Assembly: GCA_025361465.1 (NCBI GenBank)
Contig: JANYAG010000203.1
Coordinates: forward strand, 1 to 13,624
Source of the DNA: Gemmatimonadota bacterium
GTDB taxonomy: Bacteria; Gemmatimonadota; Gemmatimonadetes; Gemmatimonadales; GWC2-71-9
Length of the DNA stretch: 13,624 nucleotides
Reading direction: 5' to 3'
The stretch's first letter is position 1; each line of letters begins with the position of its first letter. Below the pieces are notes generated by a model. It had not been told where the DNA came from. It saw only the letters and a program-made list of their open reading frames with translations, and ran no database searches. Both the position numbers and the translations under genes were made by a program. Shown piece after piece: positions 1-5,695 of the stretch.

Positions 1-550
1 CCAGGAAGGCGCCGGGCCGGTACGGATCCGGCGTCACTTTCTGGCGCTCCGTATCCTCCACGGGCCACCCCGGATTCAGCGCGGCATCGAGATCGCTGAT
101 CGCGGCAGCATTCGGGAGATCGCGTTTGTTGTACTGAATCACGAAGGGGAGGTGGGTCAGGTCGTAGCCGTGCTGGGCCATATTGTCGTAGAGATTCTGC
201 ATCGCTTCGAGGTTGGCTTCCATCCGGTCGATCTGGGAGTCGGCAACGAACACGACGCCGTCCACGCCCTTGAGGATCAGTTTGCGCGAGGCGTTGTAGT
301 AGACCTGGCCCGGCACGGTGTAGAGATGGAAGCGGGTCCGGAAGCCCCGGATCGTCCCGAGGTCGACCGGCAGGAAGTCGAAGAAGAGGGTGCGTTCGGT
401 TTCGGTCGCGAGCGAAATCAGCTTCCCTTTTGAGGAGGGCGCCACCTTCTCGTAGACATACTCGAGATTCGTGGTCTTCCCGCCCAGGCCGGGGCCGTAG
501 TAGACCAGCTTGCAGTTGATTTCGCGTGAGGCGTAGTTGATCAGGGACAT
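1..550 (-). CDS. mglA: MglA, Ras-like polarity/gliding GTPase (3' end beyond window)
   Basis: Small Ras-like GTPase that in Myxococcus and Thermus marks the leading cell pole and directs motility machinery or type IV pili. I translated 183 residues from an ATG at 550; the frame runs open to the window edge. Visible motifs: N-terminus MSLINYASREINCKLVYYGP, P-loop GPGLGGKTT (19-27), the MglA-type switch II TVPGQ (78-82, with Pro where Ras has Asp), and NKRD for guanine specificity (141-144). Numbering matches Myxococcus MglA, so Gln82 is the equivalent catalytic-region residue. The P-loop has Gly where the usual MglA motif (GPGLCGKTT) has Cys. After ALNP (about 160) the sequence departs from the family and the last GTPase motif has not been reached, so a C-terminal insertion is likely. 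It lies 12 bp after mglB, its cognate activator. Identity is very secure; the C-terminus is unseen. Confidence 0.96.
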   Translation of the reverse strand, partial: MSLINYASREINCKLVYYGPGLGGKTTNLEYVYEKVAPSSKGKLISLATETERTLFFDFLPVDLGTIRGFRTRFHLYTVPGQVYYNASRKLILKGVDGVVFVADSQIDRMEANLEAMQNLYDNMAQHGYDLTHLPFVIQYNKRDLPNAAAISDLDAALNPGWPVEDTERQKVTPDPYRPGAFL

Positions 551-562
551 CCGTCGTCCTCG

Positions 563-1060
563 CTAGCTGCCGAACAGTTTGTCCAGCTCGTCTTCCGCCT
601 CGCCCACGAATGCCGCGTCGACATGGCCACTGGTGCCCGTGTCGCGCGCGAACATTGCCGTGAAGATCGAGCTGAGGTCGCCCACCGTGGCACGCAGCCG
701 CAGCTTGACGAGACCGAGCGTGGTACGATTGTCAAAGAGGACCACGAGAATCACTCGCCGGGCGATATCCGCGAGATAGAGCGACTCCCGTTCCCCTTGA
801 TGGAACAGCGTTCCGAACTCCGACTCGCCCAGCAGGCGGGCGAGCTGGTCATTGGCCGAGAAGTCCGCCGCCGTCAACGACGCGAAGGCGGTGGGATCAA
901 AATTGGGCGGCTCGCCGACGGTGATGAGCATCTGGCCGGCTCGATCGACCAGCAGCGCCGTGCGCGACGAGGACTCGCGCAGGAACTCGAGCAGCACGCC
1001 GTGGATGCGGACCGAGTCTTCCTCGTGGAACGCCCAGGAGGCCGCGCGGGGTGCGGTCAC
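563..1060 (-). CDS. mglB: MglB, roadblock/LC7-domain activator of MglA
   Basis: Roadblock/LC7 protein of 165 aa. In the characterised pairs MglB is a homodimer that binds MglA and stimulates its GTP hydrolysis, fixing the lagging pole. The match to Myxococcus MglB is extended: ALLVDRAGQM (35-44), SLTAADFSAN (61-70), FHQGERESLY (86-95), ILVVLFDNRTTLGLVKLR (104-121), and an acidic C-terminal tail ending EDELDKLFGS like the family's C-terminal helix. The start is GTG at 1060, overlapping the upstream TGA as GTGA, which implies translational coupling. mglA follows 12 bp downstream. Family assignment is secure; whether the pair drives motility here cannot be told, since many non-gliding bacteria carry it. 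Confidence 0.93.
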   Translation of the reverse strand: MTAPRAASWAFHEEDSVRIHGVLLEFLRESSSRTALLVDRAGQMLITVGEPPNFDPTAFASLTAADFSANDQLARLLGESEFGTLFHQGERESLYLADIARRVILVVLFDNRTTLGLVKLRLRATVGDLSSIFTAMFARDTGTSGHVDAAFVGEAEDELDKLFGS

Positions 1061-1338
1061 GAGGCAGCGGCCTCGAGCGCCTGCACCAGGCGGCGTCCGC
1101 GGGCCCGCAGCGCCGGCTTCGGCTCCCAGGCCAGGTAGTCTTGCATCAGCGAAAGAGTGGCCGGGTCCCGTTCACCCTCGAGCCATCCCAGGGCGGCGAT
1201 CCGCCGGTGCGCGTGCGCCGAGAAGAGCTCGCGGCGCTGCGAGGCATCCCACCGCCGCGCCAGCAGCCAGCCGCCGACGAGGCCCACGGCGGCCGCCCCG
1301 ACAAAGAGACTGGTGGTCGATCCGCGGCGAGGGCTCAC
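1057..1338 (-). CDS. Small membrane-anchored protein of unknown function
   Basis: A 93-residue protein I do not recognise. It has a short basic N-terminus (SPRRG), one probable transmembrane helix at about 10-27 (Gly/Ala/Leu/Val-rich), then RR and a soluble, Arg-rich helical tail of about 65 residues with Trp52 and Trp71. The tail could resemble a single HEAT-like helical pair, but this is weak. By the positive-inside rule the tail is probably cytoplasmic. The GTG start at 1338 overlaps the recR TGA (GTGA), and its own TGA overlaps the mglB GTG the same way. That makes it a coupled member of the operon and a candidate membrane partner for the MglA/MglB module. That role is inferred from position alone. 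Confidence 0.75.
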   Translation of the reverse strand: MSPRRGSTTSLFVGAAAVGLVGGWLLARRWDASQRRELFSAHAHRRIAALGWLEGERDPATLSLMQDYLAWEPKPALRARGRRLVQALEAAAS

Positions 1339-1925
1339 AATGCCTCGCGCGCGGTCAGCGCATGCGTCACGGTCACCCCGTCCACGTATTCGAGTTCCCC
1401 GCCCACGGGCAGCCCCCGCGCCAGGCGCGATACCTTCATCTGGCCACGCCCGGCGAGCAGCTGCTGCAGGTACGTCGCCGTCGCCTCACCTTCCAGCGAA
1501 GAATTGGTGGCGAGGATCACCTCCTGCACCTCACCCTGGTCAAGCCGGCGTTGCAGCAAGCCGATTCGCAGCGCGTCGGGACCGATCCCGTCGAGTGGTG
1601 ACAACCGCCCCCCGAGCACGATGTACCGGCCCCGGAACGCCCCGGATCGCTCCAGCACCGCCATGCCGGATGGTTCCTCCACCACGCAGAGCAGCGACGC
1701 GTCGCGCCGCGGATCGCGACAGATGTCGCAGACCGTCTCCTCGCTGGGCTGGCCGCACTCGGCACAGGGATGCACTCGCTCCCCGACCGCGACCAACGCC
1801 TCGGCCAGCGTGGTCATCCGCTCACGCGGCTGCTGGAGGAGGTGGTACGCCAGGCGCTGAGCAGTCTTGCGACCCACACCAGGCAACCGGGCCAACTCGC
1901 CGATGAGCGTCTCCAGGGCGCTCAC
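1335..1925 (-). CDS. recR: Recombination mediator RecR
   Basis: RecR acts with RecF/RecO to load RecA on gapped DNA. The 196-aa product has the full family layout: helix-hairpin-helix around LPGVGRKTAQR (14-24), a four-cysteine zinc site (C54, C57, C66, C69 in CAEC and CDIC), a Toprim domain from about 77 (VVEEPSGMAVLE, then LGGRLSPLDGIGP at 104-116), and the C-terminal motif ATNSSLEGEATATYL (139-153). I chose the GTG at 1925 rather than the longer in-frame ATG at 1976: it gives the usual RecR length and N-terminus (SALETLIGELARLPGVG), sits 4 bp after the ybaB stop, and has a GGAAGGG-type ribosome binding site just upstream. The longer version would add 17 untypical residues overlapping ybaB. 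Confidence 0.96.
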   Translation of the reverse strand: MSALETLIGELARLPGVGRKTAQRLAYHLLQQPRERMTTLAEALVAVGERVHPCAECGQPSEETVCDICRDPRRDASLLCVVEEPSGMAVLERSGAFRGRYIVLGGRLSPLDGIGPDALRIGLLQRRLDQGEVQEVILATNSSLEGEATATYLQQLLAGRGQMKVSRLARGLPVGGELEYVDGVTVTHALTAREAL

Positions 1926-1929
1926 TCGA

Positions 1930-2253
1930 TCACCCTTCCGCGGGGTCCAGATCGAGTGCCGTGGCCGGAGTCTCATCCGCGATCGCGGCCACCCGGCGTT
2001 GTGCCTCGGAGATCGCCGACATGATCAGGTCCGCCAGCAGGTCCGGATCACGCCCCGCGAACGCCGCCGGGTCGATCACCAGCTGGCGAAGGAGCTGGTG
2101 CCCATCCACCCGGACGCGCACCAAGCCACCGCCAGCGGTTGCCTCGGCGCTCTTGCGGGACAGCTCAGCATCGAGCCGCACCAACTCGTTCACGACCCGC
2201 TTCTGCAGCGGCGAGTAATTCGATTGATCGGCCAACGTCCCCCTGCCTTCCAC
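1930..2253 (-). CDS. ybaB: YbaB/EbfC nucleoid-associated protein
   Basis: Small DNA-binding protein family almost always found between dnaX and recR. The product is up to 107 aa. The diagnostic core is AGGGLVRVRVDGHQLLRQL (about 40-58), then IDPAAFAGRDPDLLADLIMSA and a helical end rich in Glu/Arg, all matching the YbaB beta-sheet and helix pattern. The N-terminal helix is more diverged than in E. coli. The GTG at 2253 has no clear ribosome binding site. A TTG at 2235 is preceded by GGAAGGCAGGGGG and may be the real start, giving 101 aa. It begins 17 bp after the dnaX stop. Identity is secure from both sequence and context; the start is uncertain. Confidence 0.92.
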   Translation of the reverse strand: MEGRGTLADQSNYSPLQKRVVNELVRLDAELSRKSAEATAGGGLVRVRVDGHQLLRQLVIDPAAFAGRDPDLLADLIMSAISEAQRRVAAIADETPATALDLDPAEG

Positions 2254-2270
2254 GGAAGTGACGTGGGAGC

Positions 2271-3959
2271 CTATCCCTCGTCGACAAGCTCCAAATCTAA
2301 CGCGTCCGCGGCAGCATCGAGCACCGGATCCTTGGCCCGGATCTGCTGGAGGCGGTCCTCCCGCAGTCCTTCGGGCGAGATCCGGCGGGGCTTGGCCGGC
2401 AGGCTGCCGACACTGGTGTCCCGCTCGACGATCCGGACCTTCACCGGGTCCCCGATTCTCGCTCCGAGGATGGTCTCGACGGTGCCGATCTGCTTGGCCA
2501 CACCTTCCCGGAATACGGCGCTATCGCGTCCGAATTCGAGCTGAACCACACCCGCTTCCGGGACGGTTGGCGTGGCGTGCTCGAGGGCCTGACTGACCAG
2601 ACGGCTCTGCCGGGCCGCGGCGGCTACGATGCTGCCCCAGGCGCGCACCAATGCCTCGGTGGTGCATTCGACCACCCCTCCGGACTCGGGCAACGCCTCC
2701 TCGACCGCGGGCCTGCCAGCCGGCGCCTGTTCCGGTGCCTTCCGGGGGACCCCCGCTGGAATCGACTTCTCTGGTATCGGCGCCGGGCCTGAAACGACTG
2801 AGGCCCTCATGGCCGGAGCGGCGGGCGCGGGCAGCCCCTGCAGGATCGCCCGCAGGTCGGCCGCCCGGTCCATCATCGCCCAGCGGAGCAGCAGTGTCTC
2901 GAGCACGATCCGGGGGTTGGCGCTGCGGCGAATCGCCGGCTCGGCCTCGCCGAGGAGCTTGAGCATCCGGACGGCGTCCTCGGGGCCGATCCGTTCGGCG
3001 GCCGCCGCGATCACCGCGTGGGTCGACTCAGGGATCGCTTCGGCTTCGACGCCAAAGTGGTGCATCACCAGCGCCCGGAGCACCTCGGAGAGGCCGGAAG
3101 CGAATTCGGTGAGATCCGCACCCGCGTCGACCAGCGTGTCCATCACCACGAACACCGCTCCGGGCGTCCGGTTCGCGACCAGGGTCAGCACGGCGGCGAA
3201 GGAATCGTCGCCCACCAGGCCGAGCACTTCGCGCACCCGCTCGGCATTGAGCAACCCCTCGCCGAACGAGAGACACTGGTCGAGCACCGAGAGCGCATCA
3301 CGCATCCCGCCATCGGCGTGGCGCGCGATCAGCAGCAGGGCGTCCGGCTCGGCCTCCAATCCTTCGGCCGCCAACACCGCGCGCAAGCGCGACTCGATCG
3401 CCGCCGGCCCGATGCGCCGAAAATCAACACGCTGCAGGCGGGACATGACCGGGGCCGCGGTGTTGGCAATCTTCTGCGGCTCCGTGGTTGCGAAGACGAA
3501 CACCACACCCGGCGGCGGTTCCTCGAGAATCTTCAGCAGTGCGTTCCATGCCTCGCGCGTGAGCATGTGCGCTTCGTCAATGATGTAGACCTTGTGGTGT
3601 CCTTCCTGGGACGCCGCATACATGGCGCGCTCGCGCAGGTCGCGGGCATCGTCCACGCCGCGATTACTGGCTGCGTCGATCTCCACCACATCGAGCGTCG
3701 CCGATCCGTTCCAGATCCGCTGGCAGGTGGCGCACTCACCGCACGGCTCGCCATCGCCCGGGCGATGTTCGCAATTGAGCGCCATGGCGAGAATCCGGGC
3801 CGCGGTCGTCTTGCCGACACCGCGCGGGCCGGTGAGGAGGTAGCCGTGCCCAACGCGATTCTTGGCCACCGCGCCCCGCAGGGCCGCGGCGACATGGTCC
3901 TGCACCAGCAGGTCGGCAAATCGACGGGGGCGATAGCGGCGGGCAAGCGCGATGGTCAT
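2271..3959 (-). CDS. dnaX: DNA polymerase III subunit gamma/tau
   Basis: AAA+ ATPase of the replicative clamp loader. With the ATG at 3959 the product is 562 aa and starts MTIALARRYRPRRFADL, the family hallmark. Motifs: Walker A GPRGVGKTT (44-52), four zinc cysteines (63, 73, 76, 79), Walker B IIDEAH (126-131), LLKILEEPP (141-149), sensor 1 region FATTEPQKI (156-164), SRLQR (173-177, Leu where the family usually has Cys), sensor 2 GGMRDALS (217-224). A collar domain reaches about 365, then a Pro/Ala-rich linker (about 375-428) and a short tau-like C-terminus. An upstream in-frame ATG at 4019 is rejected because it lies inside the SRP RNA gene. No ribosome binding site precedes 3959 and no separate promoter is evident, so transcription probably reads through from the SRP RNA gene. 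Confidence 0.97.
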   Translation of the reverse strand: MTIALARRYRPRRFADLLVQDHVAAALRGAVAKNRVGHGYLLTGPRGVGKTTAARILAMALNCEHRPGDGEPCGECATCQRIWNGSATLDVVEIDAASNRGVDDARDLRERAMYAASQEGHHKVYIIDEAHMLTREAWNALLKILEEPPPGVVFVFATTEPQKIANTAAPVMSRLQRVDFRRIGPAAIESRLRAVLAAEGLEAEPDALLLIARHADGGMRDALSVLDQCLSFGEGLLNAERVREVLGLVGDDSFAAVLTLVANRTPGAVFVVMDTLVDAGADLTEFASGLSEVLRALVMHHFGVEAEAIPESTHAVIAAAAERIGPEDAVRMLKLLGEAEPAIRRSANPRIVLETLLLRWAMMDRAADLRAILQGLPAPAAPAMRASVVSGPAPIPEKSIPAGVPRKAPEQAPAGRPAVEEALPESGGVVECTTEALVRAWGSIVAAAARQSRLVSQALEHATPTVPEAGVVQLEFGRDSAVFREGVAKQIGTVETILGARIGDPVKVRIVERDTSVGSLPAKPRRISPEGLREDRLQQIRAKDPVLDAAADALDLELVDEG

Positions 3960-3980
3960 GGACAGGTCCGGCACGGAGAG

Positions 3981-4090
3981 AAAAAAATGCCCCAGGCACC
4001 CCGAAGCGACACTGGACATTGCTTAGCGCTGCTACCGTTAGGTCCTGACGCGGTTCGCACGCCAGCATCCTTCGGACCTGGGGCGAACCC
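3981..4090 (-). ncRNA. ffs: Bacterial (4.5S-type) signal recognition particle RNA
   Basis: Small SRP RNA, which with Ffh targets nascent membrane proteins. On the minus strand the apical domain reads GUCAGG-ACC-UAAC-GGU-AGCAGC, the conserved symmetric Ffh-binding loop (GUCAGG facing AGCAGC) capped by a UAAC tetraloop. The rest folds into one long hairpin: terminal helix GCCCCAGG (4084-4077) with CCUGGGGC (3996-3989), then CCGAAG with CUUCGG, then GAUGCUGG with UCCAGUGUC (two G-U pairs, one base left over), then a short UGC/GCA helix. The paired part is 96 nt. Seven U residues (3987-3981) follow the terminal stem as a terminator. The position directly upstream of dnaX is the same as scr-dnaX in Bacillus subtilis. 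Ends are approximate. Confidence 0.94.
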
Positions 4091-4096
4091 AATATA
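4091..4096 (-). promoter_or_regulatory. ffs: Probable -10 element of the SRP RNA promoter
   Basis: TATATT on the minus strand lies 6-12 bp before the start of the SRP RNA terminal stem, the right distance for a sigma-70-type -10 box. It is the only AT-rich patch in the surrounding GC-rich DNA. I see no good -35 hexamer about 17 bp upstream, where the strand is C-rich (4114-4119). Confidence 0.5.
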
Positions 4097-4130
4097 AACC
4101 GGAGGAGAAAGTCGGGGGAGAGCGGCGACC

Positions 4131-4206
4131 GGTGAGTGGTGACCGGTGACTGGAGGGGTACCCCATTCACCATTGACCGTTCACCAATCACCAATCACCA
4201 TTCACG
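4131..4206. repeat. Inverted array of 7-bp repeats around a GGGGTACCCC palindrome
   Basis: The left arm has GGTGA at 4131, 4138 and 4145. The right arm has TCACC, or a one-base variant, at 4167, 4174, 4181, 4188, 4195 and 4202, every step exactly 7 bp. The two arms therefore carry the same heptamer (GGTGANN) pointing inward from both sides. Between them sits the perfect palindrome GGGGTACCCC (4155-4164). The array fills the gap between the yihY stop codon (8 bp away) and the SRP RNA promoter and holds no gene. The same repeat type brackets the four-helix-bundle gene at 11193-11697, so this looks like an empty or minimal version of that element. It could also form a long hairpin in RNA. Confidence 0.85.
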
Positions 4207-4214
4207 AGTTTCGA

Positions 4215-5201
4215 TCATCCCCCAACGGTCATCGCCTTCGCGGTCATCCGCGAGCTCCGCGCGTGGTCCCAGACGTCCGCCGCGGCCGCGCCGATCAGGA
4301 ACACCAGCGACATGTACCAGAGCCAGAGGATCACCAGGAGCACGGCGCCGATGTTCACGTCGAGGGTGAACTGTCCGCCGCGGGCCGCCCGCGACAGGTA
4401 CAGTCCGAACAATCGCTTCGCGATCTCGAAGCCAACCGTCGTGACCCCGCCGGCCAGCAGCGCACCCGACCAGGCAAGCCGTTTAGGGGAGGCGTACCGA
4501 TACAGCGTCACGAACAATGCCAGGCCGAACGCAATCGCCACTCCCTGCCCCAGAAGCCGCCCCCCCTCGCTCACGAAGAACGTCCACGGTGGTTCGAGAC
4601 TGACGCCCCGGGCGGTATAGAGCGCCAAGGCGGCTGAGAGGGCGGTGTTGACCAGGGCGAGCAGGAGCACGACCAGCACCATCGCGAGGTCGCGCAACTT
4701 CGCCAGCAGGTATCCGAGCAGGTAGGACACCACAACATGACCCGCCACCGGCCGCTGGCGCACCTGAAAGATCCGTGAGAGGCAGACGCGGACCGCCCCG
4801 AAGAGGCGCGTGCTGAACCAGATGAAGGTCGGCACGGCAAACAGCGTCAGCTGGCTGCGGTAGCCGCGAATCTTGGCGATGACGCTTTCGACGACAAGGA
4901 AGGGATCCGCCCCAACACTGCCATGGACATGTTGCGGCAGGAATCCCGCGATCAGGGCCCCGGGATCCGCCCCGTCGAAATAGGTCGTGCGCGCCAGCAG
5001 GAATCCGAGTCCCGCCACCATGAGGATGGCCAACGGGATGACGGCCAGCATGGCATCGAACGTCAGGGCCGACGCCAGCAGGGGCAGGTTGGCGCGATCC
5101 AGCGTCTCCAACAGGCGCTGGATGGGCGCCGGCAGGCGAGCCAAAGGAGAAAGCCCACCCGGGGGTGGGCCTTCGGTTGGCCCGACCGACGGCTCACTCA
5201 C
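4215..5201 (-). CDS. YihY/BrkB-family inner membrane protein
   Basis: A 328-aa multi-pass protein of the YihY/virulence factor BrkB family (once annotated ribonuclease BN, a label not supported for this family). After a Pro/Gly-rich tail of about 35 residues it shows roughly six hydrophobic segments: about 40-70 (with LLASALTFDAMLAVIPLAI, the family's conserved first helix), 118-140, 153-195 (probably two), 215-235, 243-260 and 283-308. The family-typical C-terminal helix IGAVLLVILWLWYMSLVFL is followed by a polar tail. The GTG start at 5201 overlaps the TGA of the YtxH-like gene as GTGA, so the two are co-translated. The transported substrate or function is unknown, even in well-studied members. 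Confidence 0.85.
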   Translation of the reverse strand: MSEPSVGPTEGPPPGGLSPLARLPAPIQRLLETLDRANLPLLASALTFDAMLAVIPLAILMVAGLGFLLARTTYFDGADPGALIAGFLPQHVHGSVGADPFLVVESVIAKIRGYRSQLTLFAVPTFIWFSTRLFGAVRVCLSRIFQVRQRPVAGHVVVSYLLGYLLAKLRDLAMVLVVLLLALVNTALSAALALYTARGVSLEPPWTFFVSEGGRLLGQGVAIAFGLALFVTLYRYASPKRLAWSGALLAGGVTTVGFEIAKRLFGLYLSRAARGGQFTLDVNIGAVLLVILWLWYMSLVFLIGAAAADVWDHARSSRMTAKAMTVGG

Positions 5202-5677
5202 GCCGTCTCGTCGGCGTCGGCTGCCTCGCTCCCCGTGGCATCATCGGCGGCCAGCGCCGCGCGCCGGCGTGCGCGGGCATCGGCCAGGCGACGTTCGAGT
5301 TCATCGCGCGCGCTCGAAGCGTTGCGCTCCACCCGGCGGCGGGTGTCGCGCACCTCGTCGGCGACATCCACAACGAAGTCCTCGGCGGACGCCTTCACGC
5401 GGCGTCCCCGATCCTCGACCTCATCCATGAAGTCCACGGCCGACTCCTTGATCCGCTTGCCGCGGCTCTCCACCTCGCCGGCAAACTCCTCGAGCTTCTC
5501 GGCGGCATCTCGCTTCAACCGGGACGCCTTTCGGGAAAGGTCACGGCGGGTTCGCTCACCCGACTGCGGGGCCAGCAGGAGTCCGAGCCCCGCCCCAAGG
5601 GCGGCGCCCAGCAGGAACCACTTGAAGCCCGAACTGCCCTCGGCTTCGATGAAGGTCACTTCGCGATCGTCCGACAT
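5198..5677 (-). CDS. YtxH-like small membrane protein with coiled-coil tail
   Basis: A 159-aa protein with a short acidic N-terminus and a Gly/Ala/Leu membrane helix, KWFLLGAALGAGLGLLLAP, followed by QSGERTRRDL; this is the YtxH-domain pattern of a Gly-rich helix then an Arg/Lys-rich stretch. A long charged amphipathic region follows, with repeated E-D-R heptad-like spacing, probably coiled coil or membrane-lying helix as in apolipoprotein-like proteins. The C-terminus is acidic and Ala-rich. Two ATGs lie close together (5683, 5677). The AAAGGA site abuts the first but is 6 bp from the second, so I chose 5677. It starts 18 bp after the aldolase stop. Such proteins are often linked to envelope stress; nothing here fixes a role. 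Confidence 0.8.
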   Translation of the reverse strand: MSDDREVTFIEAEGSSGFKWFLLGAALGAGLGLLLAPQSGERTRRDLSRKASRLKRDAAEKLEEFAGEVESRGKRIKESAVDFMDEVEDRGRRVKASAEDFVVDVADEVRDTRRRVERNASSARDELERRLADARARRRAALAADDATGSEAADADETA

Positions 5678-5695
5678 CGTCATTCCTTTCGCAGA

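Noticed and set aside
1926..1976. Longer RecR start at 1976
   Set aside because: It overlaps ybaB and adds an untypical N-terminus; the GTG at 1925 has a ribosome binding site and gives normal RecR length.
2271..3959. Programmed frameshift producing a short gamma subunit from dnaX
   Set aside because: I see no A-rich slippery heptamer in the minus-strand coding sequence near the linker.
3960..4019. Upstream in-frame ATG that would lengthen DnaX by 20 residues
   Set aside because: The extension lies inside the SRP RNA gene and its terminator and lacks family similarity; MTIALARRYRPRRF at 3959 is the family N-terminus.
3018..4097. Long plus-strand open frames opposite dnaX, the aldolase and the YtxH-like gene (also 5165-6403 and 6425-7621)
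   Set aside because: They are antisense to well-identified genes, have Arg/His/Gln-rich low-quality composition and no recognisable domains.
4131..4206. CRISPR array
   Set aside because: The units are 7 bp with no spacers and are arranged as inverted arms; no cas genes are present.
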